This document shows, piece after piece, positions 24,828 through 34,500 of a DNA stretch of 40,144 nucleotides. Numbering within the stretch: position 1 is the first letter of the stretch; every line of letters starts with the position of its first letter. Source of the stretch: Burkholderiales bacterium (GTDB taxonomy: Bacteria > Pseudomonadota > Gammaproteobacteria > Burkholderiales > Burkholderiaceae_D); contig JACQDX010000099.1 in assembly GCA_016200895.1 (NCBI GenBank), positions 1-40,144 of the forward strand. The letters run 5' to 3'. Below the pieces are notes generated by a model, which saw only the letters and a list, made by a program, of their open reading frames with translations, was not told the DNA's origin and made no database searches. A program made the position numbers and the translations under genes.

Positions 24828-27086
24828 CTATCTGACCACCCACCATCCCGGCAACAAGGCCCGCACATCTCCACGCCCAAACCGGTCATCAATCAAATAC
24901 ACCACACCCTTATCATCCGTCTGCCGTATCACCCGTCCGGCAGCCTGCACCACCTTTTGCAAACCAGGATAAAGATAAGCATAGTCATACCCCGCACCAA
25001 AAATCTTATCCATGCGCAGCTTGATCTGCTCATTGATGGGATTCAGTTGCGGCAAACCCAACGTCGCAATAAAAGCCCCAATCAGCCGCGCACCCGGCAA
25101 ATCTATACCTTCACCAAACGACCCGCCCAGCACTGCAAAAGCAATGCCCTGGCTATCCTCAGTAAATTGCGCGAGAAACTCTTCACGATCCGCCTCATTC
25201 ATACGCCGGGTTTGCAAACGCACAGGGATATCAGGATGCGCATTGATAAAGCTGCTGCTGACCTGATCAAGATATTCAAAGCTGCTAAAAAACGCCAGGT
25301 AATTACCAGGCTGCGCATGATACTGCCGCGCCATCAAGGCAGCTATAGGTGCAACAGAACGGGCACGATCTGCATAGCGGGTAGAGACACTATCCACCAC
25401 ATGCACCTGCAACTGCTCAGCAGAGAAGGGTGATTCCACATCCACCCAGGCAGTGTTATCGGGCAGGCCTAGTGTATCGCAATAATAATTCCATGGGCTG
25501 AGCGTGGCCGAGAACAGCGCTGTGGTATGGCTGGCAGCAAAACGCGGTGTCAGGAAAGCTGCAGGCACGATATTGCGTATGCATAGCGTCGATGTGCCAT
25601 GCGCTTTGCTGATATCAAATAAAGAATGATCAGCAAAGCTTTCTGCCAGGCGGTTGAACAACAAGGCATCCAGATAAAACTGCTGCAAATCCGGTGCAAG
25701 TTGGCTGGGGTTGTCAGCAAAATAAAGACCAATTTCTGTACACGCGCGCGTCAACGCGGCCAGCAGTTTTTCTGGTATCTCGGCATAGGCCTGGTAATCA
25801 GCTTCCTGCTCTTTTTCCAGTTGCAGCCACGCGCGGTACAAACTATCCAAAGTCTTTTTGAGCGCTGGCGGTGGTGCCTTGCGCAAGCGTTTCAGGCTAT
25901 CGCGCTGCAGCTCCGCGCTATACATCTGCCGCGCCCGCGTCACCATATTGTGCGCCTCATCCACCAGCACTGCTACGCGCCAATTGTTCACTATTGTTAA
26001 GCCATGCAGCAAAGCGTAGATATCAAAATAATAGTTATAGTCGCCTATGATGACGTCGGCCCAGCGTGCCATTTCTATGCCCAGATAATAAGGGCAAACC
26101 TGGTGTGCCAGGGCCACGCTACGCAAGCCTTCCTTATCCAACAATTGCTGTTCAGCAGCGGCGGCACGCGCCGCAGGCAGACGATCATAGAAACCTTTGG
26201 CGAGCGGGCAGGCATCACCATGACAGGCTGCTTCAGGGTATTCACATGCCTTGGTCTTGGCAACCAGTTCCAGCGTGCGCAAGTCCAGGCCAGGCGTACT
26301 GCTCTGGATGTTGTTAAGCGCATGCAAAGCCAGTTGCCGCCCCGATGTTTTTGCCGCCAGATAAAAAATCTTGTCCAGCTTATGCTCTGCTGTCGCCTTT
26401 AACAGCGGGAACAAACTGCCTATAGTTTTACCTATGCCCGTCGGCGCTTGCGCCAGCAGACAACAGCCGCGCGTGCTGGCCTTGTACATCGCTTCTGCCA
26501 ATTGCCTTTGCCCTGGCCTGAATGTCGCATGCGGAAAAACCATGCCTGTAATGGCCAGATCACGCGCTGAACGGTGCGCCACTTCCTGCTCTGCCCACGC
26601 AATAAATCGGCTACACAGCAAAGCAAAAAAATCTGCCAATTCACCTGCAGCTAAGTCCTGCTGCAGCACAGTCTCTTTCTGGCTTTGTATATTGAAATAC
26701 ACCAGCGCTACACTGATCTCTTGCAAGCCCAGCTTCTGGCATAACAAATGCCCATACACTTTGGCCTGCGCCCAGTGCAAATGCCGGTGATTATCTGGCA
26801 TGGCATGCAAGTCACCCAGATAGGTCTTGATTTCTTCAATCTGCTGCAAGTCGGGGTCATAACCATCTGCACGACCACGCACATGCAAGTTGCCGTGCTG
26901 GCCTTCCAGCTTCACCTCTCGCTGGTAACTGGTGCTCCTGCGCAAGGCTACCGTCGCATGTCCGGCCATACCTTGCTCGGCAGTGGGCGAGGGGGTAAAA
27001 CGCAAATCCAGGTCACCTTGCTTCGCTGTGAATTCGCACAGGGCACGCACGGCCACTGTATATCTGGCGGTGCTCTCAAGGCTCAC
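24828..27086 (-). CDS. XPD/DinG-type Fe-S helicase with N-terminal PD-(D/E)XK nuclease domain
   Basis: I chose the GTG start at 27086 (752 residues): it overlaps the upstream nuclease stop as GTGA and has AGAGG upstream. Residues 1-170 contain a RecB/Cas4-like nuclease core with D74, E85-x-K87 (EEIK) and Q107-x-x-x-Y111. The superfamily 2 helicase follows: Walker A APTGIGKT (214-221), four Fe-S candidate cysteines C281, C288, C293 and C331, and DEAH (376-379). Motif VI is QAAGRVIRQ near the C-terminus. DinG/XPD enzymes unwind DNA 5'-3', acting on forks, R-loops or crosslink intermediates. Coupling to a FAN1-like nuclease and a LexA box upstream argue for a DNA damage response role. Confidence 0.93.
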   Translation of the reverse strand: MSLESTARYTVAVRALCEFTAKQGDLDLRFTPSPTAEQGMAGHATVALRRSTSYQREVKLEGQHGNLHVRGRADGYDPDLQQIEEIKTYLGDLHAMPDNHRHLHWAQAKVYGHLLCQKLGLQEISVALVYFNIQSQKETVLQQDLAAGELADFFALLCSRFIAWAEQEVAHRSARDLAITGMVFPHATFRPGQRQLAEAMYKASTRGCCLLAQAPTGIGKTIGSLFPLLKATAEHKLDKIFYLAAKTSGRQLALHALNNIQSSTPGLDLRTLELVAKTKACEYPEAACHGDACPLAKGFYDRLPAARAAAAEQQLLDKEGLRSVALAHQVCPYYLGIEMARWADVIIGDYNYYFDIYALLHGLTIVNNWRVAVLVDEAHNMVTRARQMYSAELQRDSLKRLRKAPPPALKKTLDSLYRAWLQLEKEQEADYQAYAEIPEKLLAALTRACTEIGLYFADNPSQLAPDLQQFYLDALLFNRLAESFADHSLFDISKAHGTSTLCIRNIVPAAFLTPRFAASHTTALFSATLSPWNYYCDTLGLPDNTAWVDVESPFSAEQLQVHVVDSVSTRYADRARSVAPIAALMARQYHAQPGNYLAFFSSFEYLDQVSSSFINAHPDIPVRLQTRRMNEADREEFLAQFTEDSQGIAFAVLGGSFGEGIDLPGARLIGAFIATLGLPQLNPINEQIKLRMDKIFGAGYDYAYLYPGLQKVVQAAGRVIRQTDDKGVVYLIDDRFGRGDVRALLPGWWVVR

Positions 27087-28753
27087 TGTTCTGCCTCTTG
27101 CCATTCCAGGTAACACACCGTCACTGGCATATCATGCGTGGCACAAAAGTCCAGCCAGCGCTTTTGGTTATCCTGCAACTTATCGCCGGGCCCTTTGACC
27201 TCTATCATCCGGTAAAGCTGCTCATGCGGCCAAAACTGTATCAGATCAGGGAAACCATTACGGTTGGCCCTGATGTCGAGCAAGATACGCTCAAAACTAT
27301 GTTTTAGATGTTGTGGTGGTATGCACACCAGCGCCATCTCCAGCAAGTCTTCAGACAGCGTACTCCAAAACACAAAGGGTGATTGCAAACCAGACTTGGC
27401 CGCATAAGTTTGCCGTATGGTCTGGTGATAAGCACCCGACTCCAGCTGCGCAAAACACGCAGCAAAATCATCTGCCCGCCGCACCTGAAAATCAACACTC
27501 AATAAATCCGCAGGCCCACGCTGGAAAGGATGAAAAAACGCCCCCGGTATCGCCTTGAAAATCACCGGCCAGCACAATAAGCCAAACAAAGAATTGATAA
27601 GCGTATTCTCCACATAAAACACCGGCGCATCATCATTATGCAAATGATCACGCACCACATACTCGACCACATAATCTTCTTGCGGAAAGGGCAGGCGCAA
27701 AGCCAGCTCTGTCGGTGGCTTGCTGGCCGCTTTGGCAACTTTAGCCAGCCCCAGCTTGCGACTAAGCCGCGGCGCGATACGCAACATCTGCTGATGTTCT
27801 GCCTCACTCTCAGGCGCTTGCTGTGCCAGCGTCAGCAAATCATATGCAGCCTGAGTCTGTTCACTTTTCTCCAGCACACGTATGGCCCGCAAGCGCGCAC
27901 CAGGGTAAGTGCAGCCTGCATACACCTGCTGCGCCAGCGCCCAGTCCTTTTGTTTTTCAAGGTGTTCACCAATTTGGTACAGCAAACGGTTACGGCGGCT
28001 GGCCAGCCAGGCATTGTCCAATTCATGCAAACCAGTCGCAGCCAGTTGCGCCAGCACCTCAGACACAGGCTGCTCTGTATGAAATGCCTCACGACAGGCA
28101 TGCAAAGCCAGATAAGCGTCGATATCCGCCCGCTTGGCAAAGCCACGCGAGGCCGCAGAAAATTCCACCTTCTCATACTGAAAAATACCCAGATCAGACA
28201 ACACAAACTCAGACCAGTCCTGATACAAATTACCAAAAAATAGCAGCCGCAACCGGTCACACAAATCCTTGTTCAGTACCTGGTAAGCCACATCGTCCAC
28301 AGCACCCATAGCACTCGCGCACCAGGCAGAAAAAGCCTGGCTACCGGTATGACGCAAGCCAAACAAGCCCAGTTGCTCAGCCTTGGGCAATTTCTTTTCA
28401 GCAGGCGTCATCGCCAATACCAGCGCCAGTTCAGGCTTTTGTAGCAAATCAAACAAACCCGCAATATCGACCACAGGATCAGCCTGCACCCAGCCCACAT
28501 CCACCAACGCCTGCATGGCTGCCCTAATCTCACCAATCTCGGCATACACCAGCTTGCTGGCCCTGAACACGCAACCCTTGCGCATCACCATCCGCACAAA
28601 CAAGGCCTGCGACGCTTGCGGCAGCTTGCCAAACTGCGCGATAAACGCCTGCTCATCATCTGTCAACAAATCCGCATAGCGACCACCCACCCAGTCCAGC
28701 ACAGCCTGGAAGTTTTCAAGGTAGTAAAAAGGATTATCCAGATTGGCAAGCAT
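27083..28753 (-). CDS. FAN1-like VRR-NUC domain nuclease
   Basis: This 556-residue protein has a family-like N-terminus NPFYYLENFQAVLDWV. A helical middle (SAP/TPR-like, about residues 80-330) follows. The C-terminal VRR-NUC core has PD at D503 (GFPDLIQFW), E518-V-K520 in MIEVKGPGDKLQDNQKRW, and Q530. Bacterial FAN1 is a 5' flap endo/exonuclease that unhooks DNA interstrand crosslinks. The gene is first in an operon with a helicase that overlaps its stop by 4 bases. A perfect LexA box lies 27 bases before the start, so it is probably SOS-induced. The RBS before ATG 28753 is poor (pyrimidine-rich), so low translation or a leader effect is possible. Confidence 0.92.
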   Translation of the reverse strand: MLANLDNPFYYLENFQAVLDWVGGRYADLLTDDEQAFIAQFGKLPQASQALFVRMVMRKGCVFRASKLVYAEIGEIRAAMQALVDVGWVQADPVVDIAGLFDLLQKPELALVLAMTPAEKKLPKAEQLGLFGLRHTGSQAFSAWCASAMGAVDDVAYQVLNKDLCDRLRLLFFGNLYQDWSEFVLSDLGIFQYEKVEFSAASRGFAKRADIDAYLALHACREAFHTEQPVSEVLAQLAATGLHELDNAWLASRRNRLLYQIGEHLEKQKDWALAQQVYAGCTYPGARLRAIRVLEKSEQTQAAYDLLTLAQQAPESEAEHQQMLRIAPRLSRKLGLAKVAKAASKPPTELALRLPFPQEDYVVEYVVRDHLHNDDAPVFYVENTLINSLFGLLCWPVIFKAIPGAFFHPFQRGPADLLSVDFQVRRADDFAACFAQLESGAYHQTIRQTYAAKSGLQSPFVFWSTLSEDLLEMALVCIPPQHLKHSFERILLDIRANRNGFPDLIQFWPHEQLYRMIEVKGPGDKLQDNQKRWLDFCATHDMPVTVCYLEWQEAEQ

Positions 28754-28779
28754 GGGGCAGGGGAGTAGCGTTTAAATAA

Positions 28780-28795
28780 CTGTATATGCATACAG
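28780..28795 (-). promoter_or_regulatory. LexA (SOS) box upstream of fan1-helicase operon
   Basis: CTGTATATGCATACAG matches the CTGT-N8-ACAG LexA consensus of beta/gamma-proteobacteria exactly. It is centred about 35 bases upstream of the FAN1-like start. It overlaps the likely promoter, in the place where LexA would repress. Confidence 0.85.
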
Positions 28796-28885
28796 TTTAA
28801 CGCAATGTGGGATGAAGGGTAAACGAGAACTGTGACCAATTCCGTCTGTATTGAAGGCCCAGCGGTTAAAATACTGGCTATAACT

Positions 28886-28906
28886 CCTTCCCCTTCAAGG
28901 GGAAGG
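28886..28906. repeat. Perfect 10-bp palindrome, REP-like
   Basis: CCTTCCCCTT-C-AAGGGGAAGG forms a tight hairpin, followed by GCAGGGATGGGGATGGG. It lies in the non-coding gap upstream of the small unknown gene. It looks like a dispersed intergenic repeat, but only one copy is in this window. Confidence 0.5.
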
Positions 28907-28991
28907 CAGGGATGGGGATGGGTTTCCATCGCAGACCCAGTGGCAATTTAACCACTGAACCCCCACCCAAACGCCCAAAGAAGATAAAAAA

Positions 28992-29357
28992 ATGAACAAA
29001 GCCGAAGCCATCCAAATCGCCAACGATTCCCTGCAAGCCAACGTCCTCAACGAAGGCAACACCCAATTCTCCCAAGTCGTCCGCTACGGCACCGACGAAG
29101 GCTGGTGGCTCAACATCCCCCTGACCAACTTCAGAAAAGAAAACCACTTCCTCATCTGCAGCGAAAAAGCCAAAATCATCCGCCACCTGATGATCAAAGC
29201 TAACAACATCCTCAGCCCCGCTACCAAGTTCCGCGTCAAGGACGGCATCGCCGACATCTTCATCTCATCCGCCAACCCCAAGCGCCTGACAGACGTGCTG
29301 CAAGGCGGCAGCAAGTACAGCTTTAATAAGCATTTGGTGGATGAGCACAGGTACTGA
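28992..29357 (+). CDS. Conserved-looking small protein of unknown function
   Basis: This is a 121-residue soluble protein that I do not recognise. It has no signal peptide or membrane helix. The sequence has balanced composition with GWWLNIPLTNFRKENHFLIC, a hydrophobic/aromatic core, and a C-terminal SSANPKRLTDVLQGG. This makes it more convincing than the open frames on the opposite strand, which are just its complement. The start ATG follows AAGAAGATAAAAAA, a weak SD. The stop is followed 150 bases later by the CHAD gene start, with a 16-base palindrome and a promoter-like TATAAT between, so it is probably a separate transcript. Confidence 0.65.
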   Translation: MNKAEAIQIANDSLQANVLNEGNTQFSQVVRYGTDEGWWLNIPLTNFRKENHFLICSEKAKIIRHLMIKANNILSPATKFRVKDGIADIFISSANPKRLTDVLQGGSKYSFNKHLVDEHRY

Positions 29358-29383
29358 TTGTGACAATGCCTTGTTAATTGCAC

Positions 29384-29399
29384 TCACGTACTTACGTGA
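29384..29399. promoter_or_regulatory. 16-base palindrome TCACGTA-CT-TACGTGA
   Basis: A perfect 7-bp dyad with a 2-base centre lies 25 bases after the small gene's stop and 138 bases before the CHAD gene start. It is too short and lacks a T-run, so it is a better operator than terminator candidate. A TATAAT (29496-29501) further downstream could be the -10 of the CHAD gene, though no good -35 is seen. Confidence 0.35.
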
Positions 29400-29536
29400 A
29401 TCTATAGAACTCATTTCATCAACAGGAGTGAGGGAAAACAAGACAATTGAGCCTGACGATTGAGCCAGAGCCGCACGTTCTTTCGTGGATCGCCATATAA
29501 TGGATTTATGTGGCCTTTTGTCTTGGAGGAATCGTC

Positions 29537-30529
29537 GTGGCAATACCATCCCAAGCTTCAGCGACTTCAAAAAAAACACAGCAAGCATTGCGCAGCCATT
29601 TGCCTGCTGCGCCAGTATCAGTCGCAGGCGTCGCTAGTACTGCAAAAAAAGTCAAACTAAAAAAGAATGTAGATATCGAGCATGCATTCCAGGCGATTGT
29701 ATTCAATTGTGTTGATCAAATCCTGGCTAATCAAGACTGCCTCAGATCAAACTACAATGCGGAAAGCCTGCATCAATTACGAGTAGCGCTACGTCGCCTG
29801 CGTGCCACTTTTTCATTATTTAAAAACAGATTGCCCATCCCTGATGGGATACAAAACGACCTGAAATGGTTTGCCCGGCAACTCAATCCCGTGCGGGATT
29901 GCGATGTTTTCGCTACCACCATCTTGCCATACATAGCCGCCAGCATGGACATGCAAGACAGCCTCCAGGAACTGATGCACCATGCGCAGAGCGTGGCGAA
30001 TCAGCGGCATCAAGCAGTAATTTCTCTGCTTGCCTCCGAACGCTTTACGCTTTTCATGCTCAATCTCTGCCTTTGGATGCATGGCCTGGGATGGCGGGAT
30101 ACGCTTTCTGAGAAACAGCGGCATCGCGTGCAAAGTCCAGCAAAGAAATTTGCCAACAAGCGTTTGCTACGCTTGAAAAAGTTGTTGCGCAGCAAGGGGA
30201 AAAAAATTGACTTCAGCGATACCGAAGCGTTGCACAAGATACGGATCTGTATCAAGAACATACGTTACACAGGGCAATTCTTTCACTCGCTCATTTCTTC
30301 AAAACAGGAAAAAGCTTATCTAAACGAATTGAGCGCATTGCAAACGCGCTTGGGCAAGAATAACGATATTGTCGTTGCAGATCGCCTGCTGTTTGAATTA
30401 CGACACGAACAATTCCCGTTGGCAAAGAGCATTGACTCCGCCCGCAATAGACTCACGCAGTTGGGAGCAGTGAGCAAGAAAAAATTGCGCCAACGCTGGA
30501 AAAAATCAGACATGTTTGGATCGCATTAA
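29537..30529 (+). CDS. CHAD domain-containing protein
   Basis: The GTG start at 29537 (330 residues) was chosen because GGAGGA lies 6 bases upstream; the earlier in-frame GTG 29510 has none. The CHAD domain covers about residues 45-325 and has two related helical halves with conserved basic-His motifs: LHQLRVALRRLRATFSLF and LHKIRICIKNIRYTGQFF. ARQLNPVRDCDVF and LGKNNDIVVADRLL also fit the family. CHAD proteins bind inorganic polyphosphate through these basic grooves and sit on polyphosphate granules. No CYTH domain is fused. The N-terminal 40 residues are Ala/Ser/Lys-rich and probably disordered. Confidence 0.92.
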   Translation: MAIPSQASATSKKTQQALRSHLPAAPVSVAGVASTAKKVKLKKNVDIEHAFQAIVFNCVDQILANQDCLRSNYNAESLHQLRVALRRLRATFSLFKNRLPIPDGIQNDLKWFARQLNPVRDCDVFATTILPYIAASMDMQDSLQELMHHAQSVANQRHQAVISLLASERFTLFMLNLCLWMHGLGWRDTLSEKQRHRVQSPAKKFANKRLLRLKKLLRSKGKKIDFSDTEALHKIRICIKNIRYTGQFFHSLISSKQEKAYLNELSALQTRLGKNNDIVVADRLLFELRHEQFPLAKSIDSARNRLTQLGAVSKKKLRQRWKKSDMFGSH

Positions 30530-30621
30530 GTTTGCTGTTTTTTGCTCCAGAATGATAAATAAAAACAGACTCTGGGATCAGATGCTGGGGATTCAATTGT
30601 CAATGACAAAGCCTAATCGAA

Positions 30622-31512
30622 TCAAATCCAAACCTCATCCAGATTTGTCGCCGCCAGCAGCTTGTCACATAGGGCATAGCGTGATGACTGCATGTTGATC
30701 TCGCTGGCATCTGTGCGCGGTATAGGCTTAATCACTGTCGCCGCTTGTTTTAGATTAATCATGTACTTGCCAGTGTCATTGTAAGGGACGATAGACTCAA
30801 TTTCCGCAATATGCGTGATTGCTGCAATTGGGGCAACCTGGTAAGCAGCAATGAATTTTAATTTGGGTATTTGCTTTGCGTTTATCCTGACGGCAAACCA
30901 GCGGTTTTGTTTCAAAAATTCTTCTTTAAAACCATCTTCACGGGCAGGGATGACAATGGTGTCAAACGTGCCGCTTTCTGAGCCCACAGGCTGAACCTGC
31001 TCCGTCACATCCTTGATCTTGGGGGGCGTGAATGCATTAATGCCCAGCATGGGCAAGATCAACAGCATGTCAGCCAGAAAAGCTTGTGCAGTTGCTTTCG
31101 CTGCTGGTGACATGGTCGGTTCTGTAGGCGTATTCTTGTTGAGCAATATTGCGCGGTCATATTTTTTTGCCAGGGCCAGCAAGGCAGATTCAAGGTATTG
31201 CACCTCGGTCTTGCCAATTTTATGGTTGCGGTCAAAAAAGTACACGCCCCAGACCCAGCCTTCTTTGTTCGTGACATGATTCTTCAGCCTGTCCCCAACC
31301 GGATCTGCTTCGCCAATATAAATTGTTTCTTCGGCGGCATTGCCAACCAGGATATAGATGCCTGCCTGCGCAATACCTGGCTCTTGCCTCAGGCTGCCGA
31401 CCAGTTCTTTGGTAAACACTACTCCATAGCCTGACCAATTGGACTTGTCCACATGGCGAATCGCTTCCGGGTCGCCAGTGGTGGCAAACAGGGTGATTGA
31501 GAACGGTTGCAT
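30622..31512 (-). CDS. GIY-YIG nuclease-fold protein, type I RM associated
   Basis: This protein has 296 residues from ATG 31512 (AAGGA eight bases upstream; a GTG one codon earlier is the alternative). The GIY-YIG core is in the N-terminal third: GIY 51-53, YIG 65-67 (YIGEAD), R75 in GDRLKNH and the metal-binding E108 in YLESALLAL. A linker and a C-terminal domain of about 150 residues follow, with AREDGFKEEFLKQNRWFAVRI. I do not recognise this domain with certainty; it looks EVE/DUF-like. It lies 68 bases downstream of hsdR on the same strand and is the last gene of the block. GIY-YIG proteins often accompany defence loci, but an exact role is unknown. Confidence 0.85.
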   Translation of the reverse strand: MQPFSITLFATTGDPEAIRHVDKSNWSGYGVVFTKELVGSLRQEPGIAQAGIYILVGNAAEETIYIGEADPVGDRLKNHVTNKEGWVWGVYFFDRNHKIGKTEVQYLESALLALAKKYDRAILLNKNTPTEPTMSPAAKATAQAFLADMLLILPMLGINAFTPPKIKDVTEQVQPVGSESGTFDTIVIPAREDGFKEEFLKQNRWFAVRINAKQIPKLKFIAAYQVAPIAAITHIAEIESIVPYNDTGKYMINLKQAATVIKPIPRTDASEINMQSSRYALCDKLLAATNLDEVWI

Positions 31513-31580
31513 CACATCTATCCTTATCTTAAATCTTGGTTGTCATAGCGGCCTGGTCATTCGCTACTGCTTGCAACAAG

Positions 31581-34500
31581 TCACGGCGCTGGTCGCGTCA
31601 ACAAATCAAAAATCACCTTCGCAAACCCTGCATTGCGTTTAGGATCAGACAGCAGTTGCATCATTTGAATTTGATGTACTTCGCTGCTATCCAAAATTGC
31701 ATCATCCACAGCTTTGGAAAAATCACCCAGCATGGCTTGTTCTGCGCTGTTGTTTGCGATCTGCTGCATGACGATAGGGTTTTCCCTGACCTTGTCGCTG
31801 ATGGTGTAGGCGTAGTTGACCATGTCCTGATCACTGAGCTGGTCGGTAATGAACAGCTCGTTGAGCCTATGCACTATCTGTGACAAGAATTCAGTTTTCT
31901 TGTCCTTGGCCTTGGCTGTGCCTGCACCTTCACCCGGCACTAGTTGGTATTCTTCCTGATCTTCTTTCAGCATCAAATGCTGCTGGCGGATTTTGGATAC
32001 GCGATAGTGGCTCAAAGAGATAGTCGATAAATCGATATCGTCTTCGTCGATGATGGTTTCTCGCAGCATGGGGCGTAGGTTGCGGGCGTACAGGCTGAGT
32101 TTTTCCAAATCCTTGTCGTCGTAATCAACGATTTGCGACATGAATTCATAAAAGCGTACGAAAGTGCCAAGGTCTTTTTTAAAAATCTCCAGCGCGTCCC
32201 TGGCTTTCTTGCAGTCTTTAAGGCTGTTTTCAGCATTGGCAATCAATACCGCATCATTGAACTTCTTTGTGCGTTCAAACATGTCCTTGGCTTGTTTGTA
32301 AGCCTCTACCGCATGCTTATAGCGTTTTTGCCAGCGCTCTACAGCGGGTTTGCAGATATTGGCAATGGCGGCGTTGCTCTTGCTTTGCACAAAGAAGGCT
32401 TTGCAGAACTGTTCAACCTCTGTCCAGGTGAAAATATCCGCAGTACGCAATTTATCAAACAGGTCAAAAATCAGGTTAGGGTTGGATACGTCTGCCAGCT
32501 CTGCGGTCTGAAAATATGGCTGGAAGGAAGAAAGGATCTCTTCCGGGTCATTAAAGAAATCCAGTACAAAAGTGCCAGTCTCTTTTTTGCCGGGGTAAGT
32601 ACGGTTCAGGCGCGACAGGGTTTGCACGCATTCAACGCCACCCAGTTTTTTGTCCACATACATGGCGCATAACTTGGGCTGGTCAAAACCTGTTTGAAAC
32701 TTGTTGGCGACTATCATGAGCTGATAATCATCAGTGTCAAAAGCCTTGCGCATGTCGCGGCCTTTTAAGGCCGGGTTCATGTTCGTCTCTGTGAATTTTT
32801 TATCCAGCAGCGCCTCGACATTCGGGTCTTTGTCGTTAAATTCCACCTCGCCAGAAAAAGCCACCATGGCCCGTATCTTTTGATAGTCAGGCTCGCTTTC
32901 ACTTTTCTTGGCAATGTAAGTGTCAAAAGACTTTTTATAGCGCACCGCTTCTTTGCGTGAGCTGGTTACCACCATGGCCTTGGCTTGCCCACCCAATAAG
33001 CCCATGATATGCGTTTTAAAATGCTCGACAATGATCATGACCTTTTGGCTGATATTGTGATCATGCAGGCGCACCCACTGGTTTAGCCTGACCGTGGCTT
33101 TTTTGCTTTCCACCTGTTGATCAGCATCGTTGATACGCATTGCCAGGTTATATGCCACCTTGTAATTGGTGTAGTTTTGCAATACATCCAGGATGAAACC
33201 TTCTTCTATCGCCTGGCGCATGCTGTATACGTGGAAGGCAGCAGGCTTATTGGTTTTTGATGCCTGTTCTTCAGGGCGAGGGCGGCGGCCAAATAATTCC
33301 AAGGTCTTGGTTTTGGGCGTCGCAGTAAATGCCAGATAGCTCAGGTTCTTGGAGGCGCGGCGTGAGGCGACCGCCGCATCAATGATATCGTCAGAAGTGA
33401 TTTCATCTTCATCACTGGCGCTACCATCCACCATCAATACTTCTTTCAACTTGCGGGCTGTCGAGCCAGTTTGTGAAGAATGGGCCTCATCAGCAATGAC
33501 CACATAGTTACGCTCTTTCAGGCTCACGCTGTTTTCTATCGCCTGCAATACAAACGGGAAGGTCTGTATCGTCACGATAATAATCGGCTGTGAACTTTCC
33601 AAGGCCTTGGCCAATTTTTCAGACTTTGAACCATCGCCTTCCTGGTTATTGATGCGCCCAACTACGCCGTCAGTATGTTCAAACTGGGCAATGGTGTCTT
33701 GCAATTGCGCATCCAGCACAGTACGGTCTGTCACCACAATCACAGAATGAAATTGCTTATTGCCCCGTTCATCATACAAGGACGATAACTGGTGCGCCAC
33801 CCAGGCAATCGAATTTGATTTGCCTGAACCCGCGCTGTGCTGTATCAGGTATTTATGCCCCGGCCCTTCGGTACGGGCTGCTGACAGCAATTTATTCACC
33901 ACATCCCACTGGTGATAACGCGGGAAGATCAGGCTTTCTTTTTTATACTTGCGGCCTTCCCAGTCTTCTCTTTCTTCTATCTGCAAATGCACATAGCGAC
34001 CCAAAATCTTGAGCAGATTGTCGGGCAATAAAACTTCATTCCACAAATAGTCGGTTGCGTATTGCGTCACATCTTCAGGCACATCATTACCAGCGCCACC
34101 CTCATGCGTGCCCTTGTTAAAGGGCAAGAAGAAAGTATCTTCGCCTTCCAGCCGGGTCGTCATATAAACTTCGTACTGGCTCACTGCAAAATGCACCAGC
34201 GCACCACGCTTGAAAGTCAGCAAAGGTTCAGGCTTTTTGGTGACAGGGTCAATTGGCAAGCGCGTAGTGCGGTACTGGCGCATGGCATTATGCACCGCCT
34301 GTTTGAATTCAGACTTCAATTCCAAAGTCGCAACCGGGATGCCATTGACGAACAAAACCAGATCAATACGCCAGGCTTTTGCTTTCAAACTCGCAGACTC
34401 ATCGGTAACGGTAGATTCCAGCGGCGTACCATCCGCCTCCTTCAACCATGGGCTATACGTCAACTCAGGCACCACACGCAAGCGGTTTTGCTTATAGCGT

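Noticed and set aside
28878..29383. Two - strand open frames over the small gene at 28992-29357
   Set aside because: They mirror the + strand gene, one is rich in repeated Gly/Val/Asp shadow patterns, and neither has a good RBS.
30597..30609. TTGTCA-A-TGACAA dyad between the CHAD and GIY-YIG genes as a terminator
   Set aside because: The stem is short and no T-run follows in either direction.
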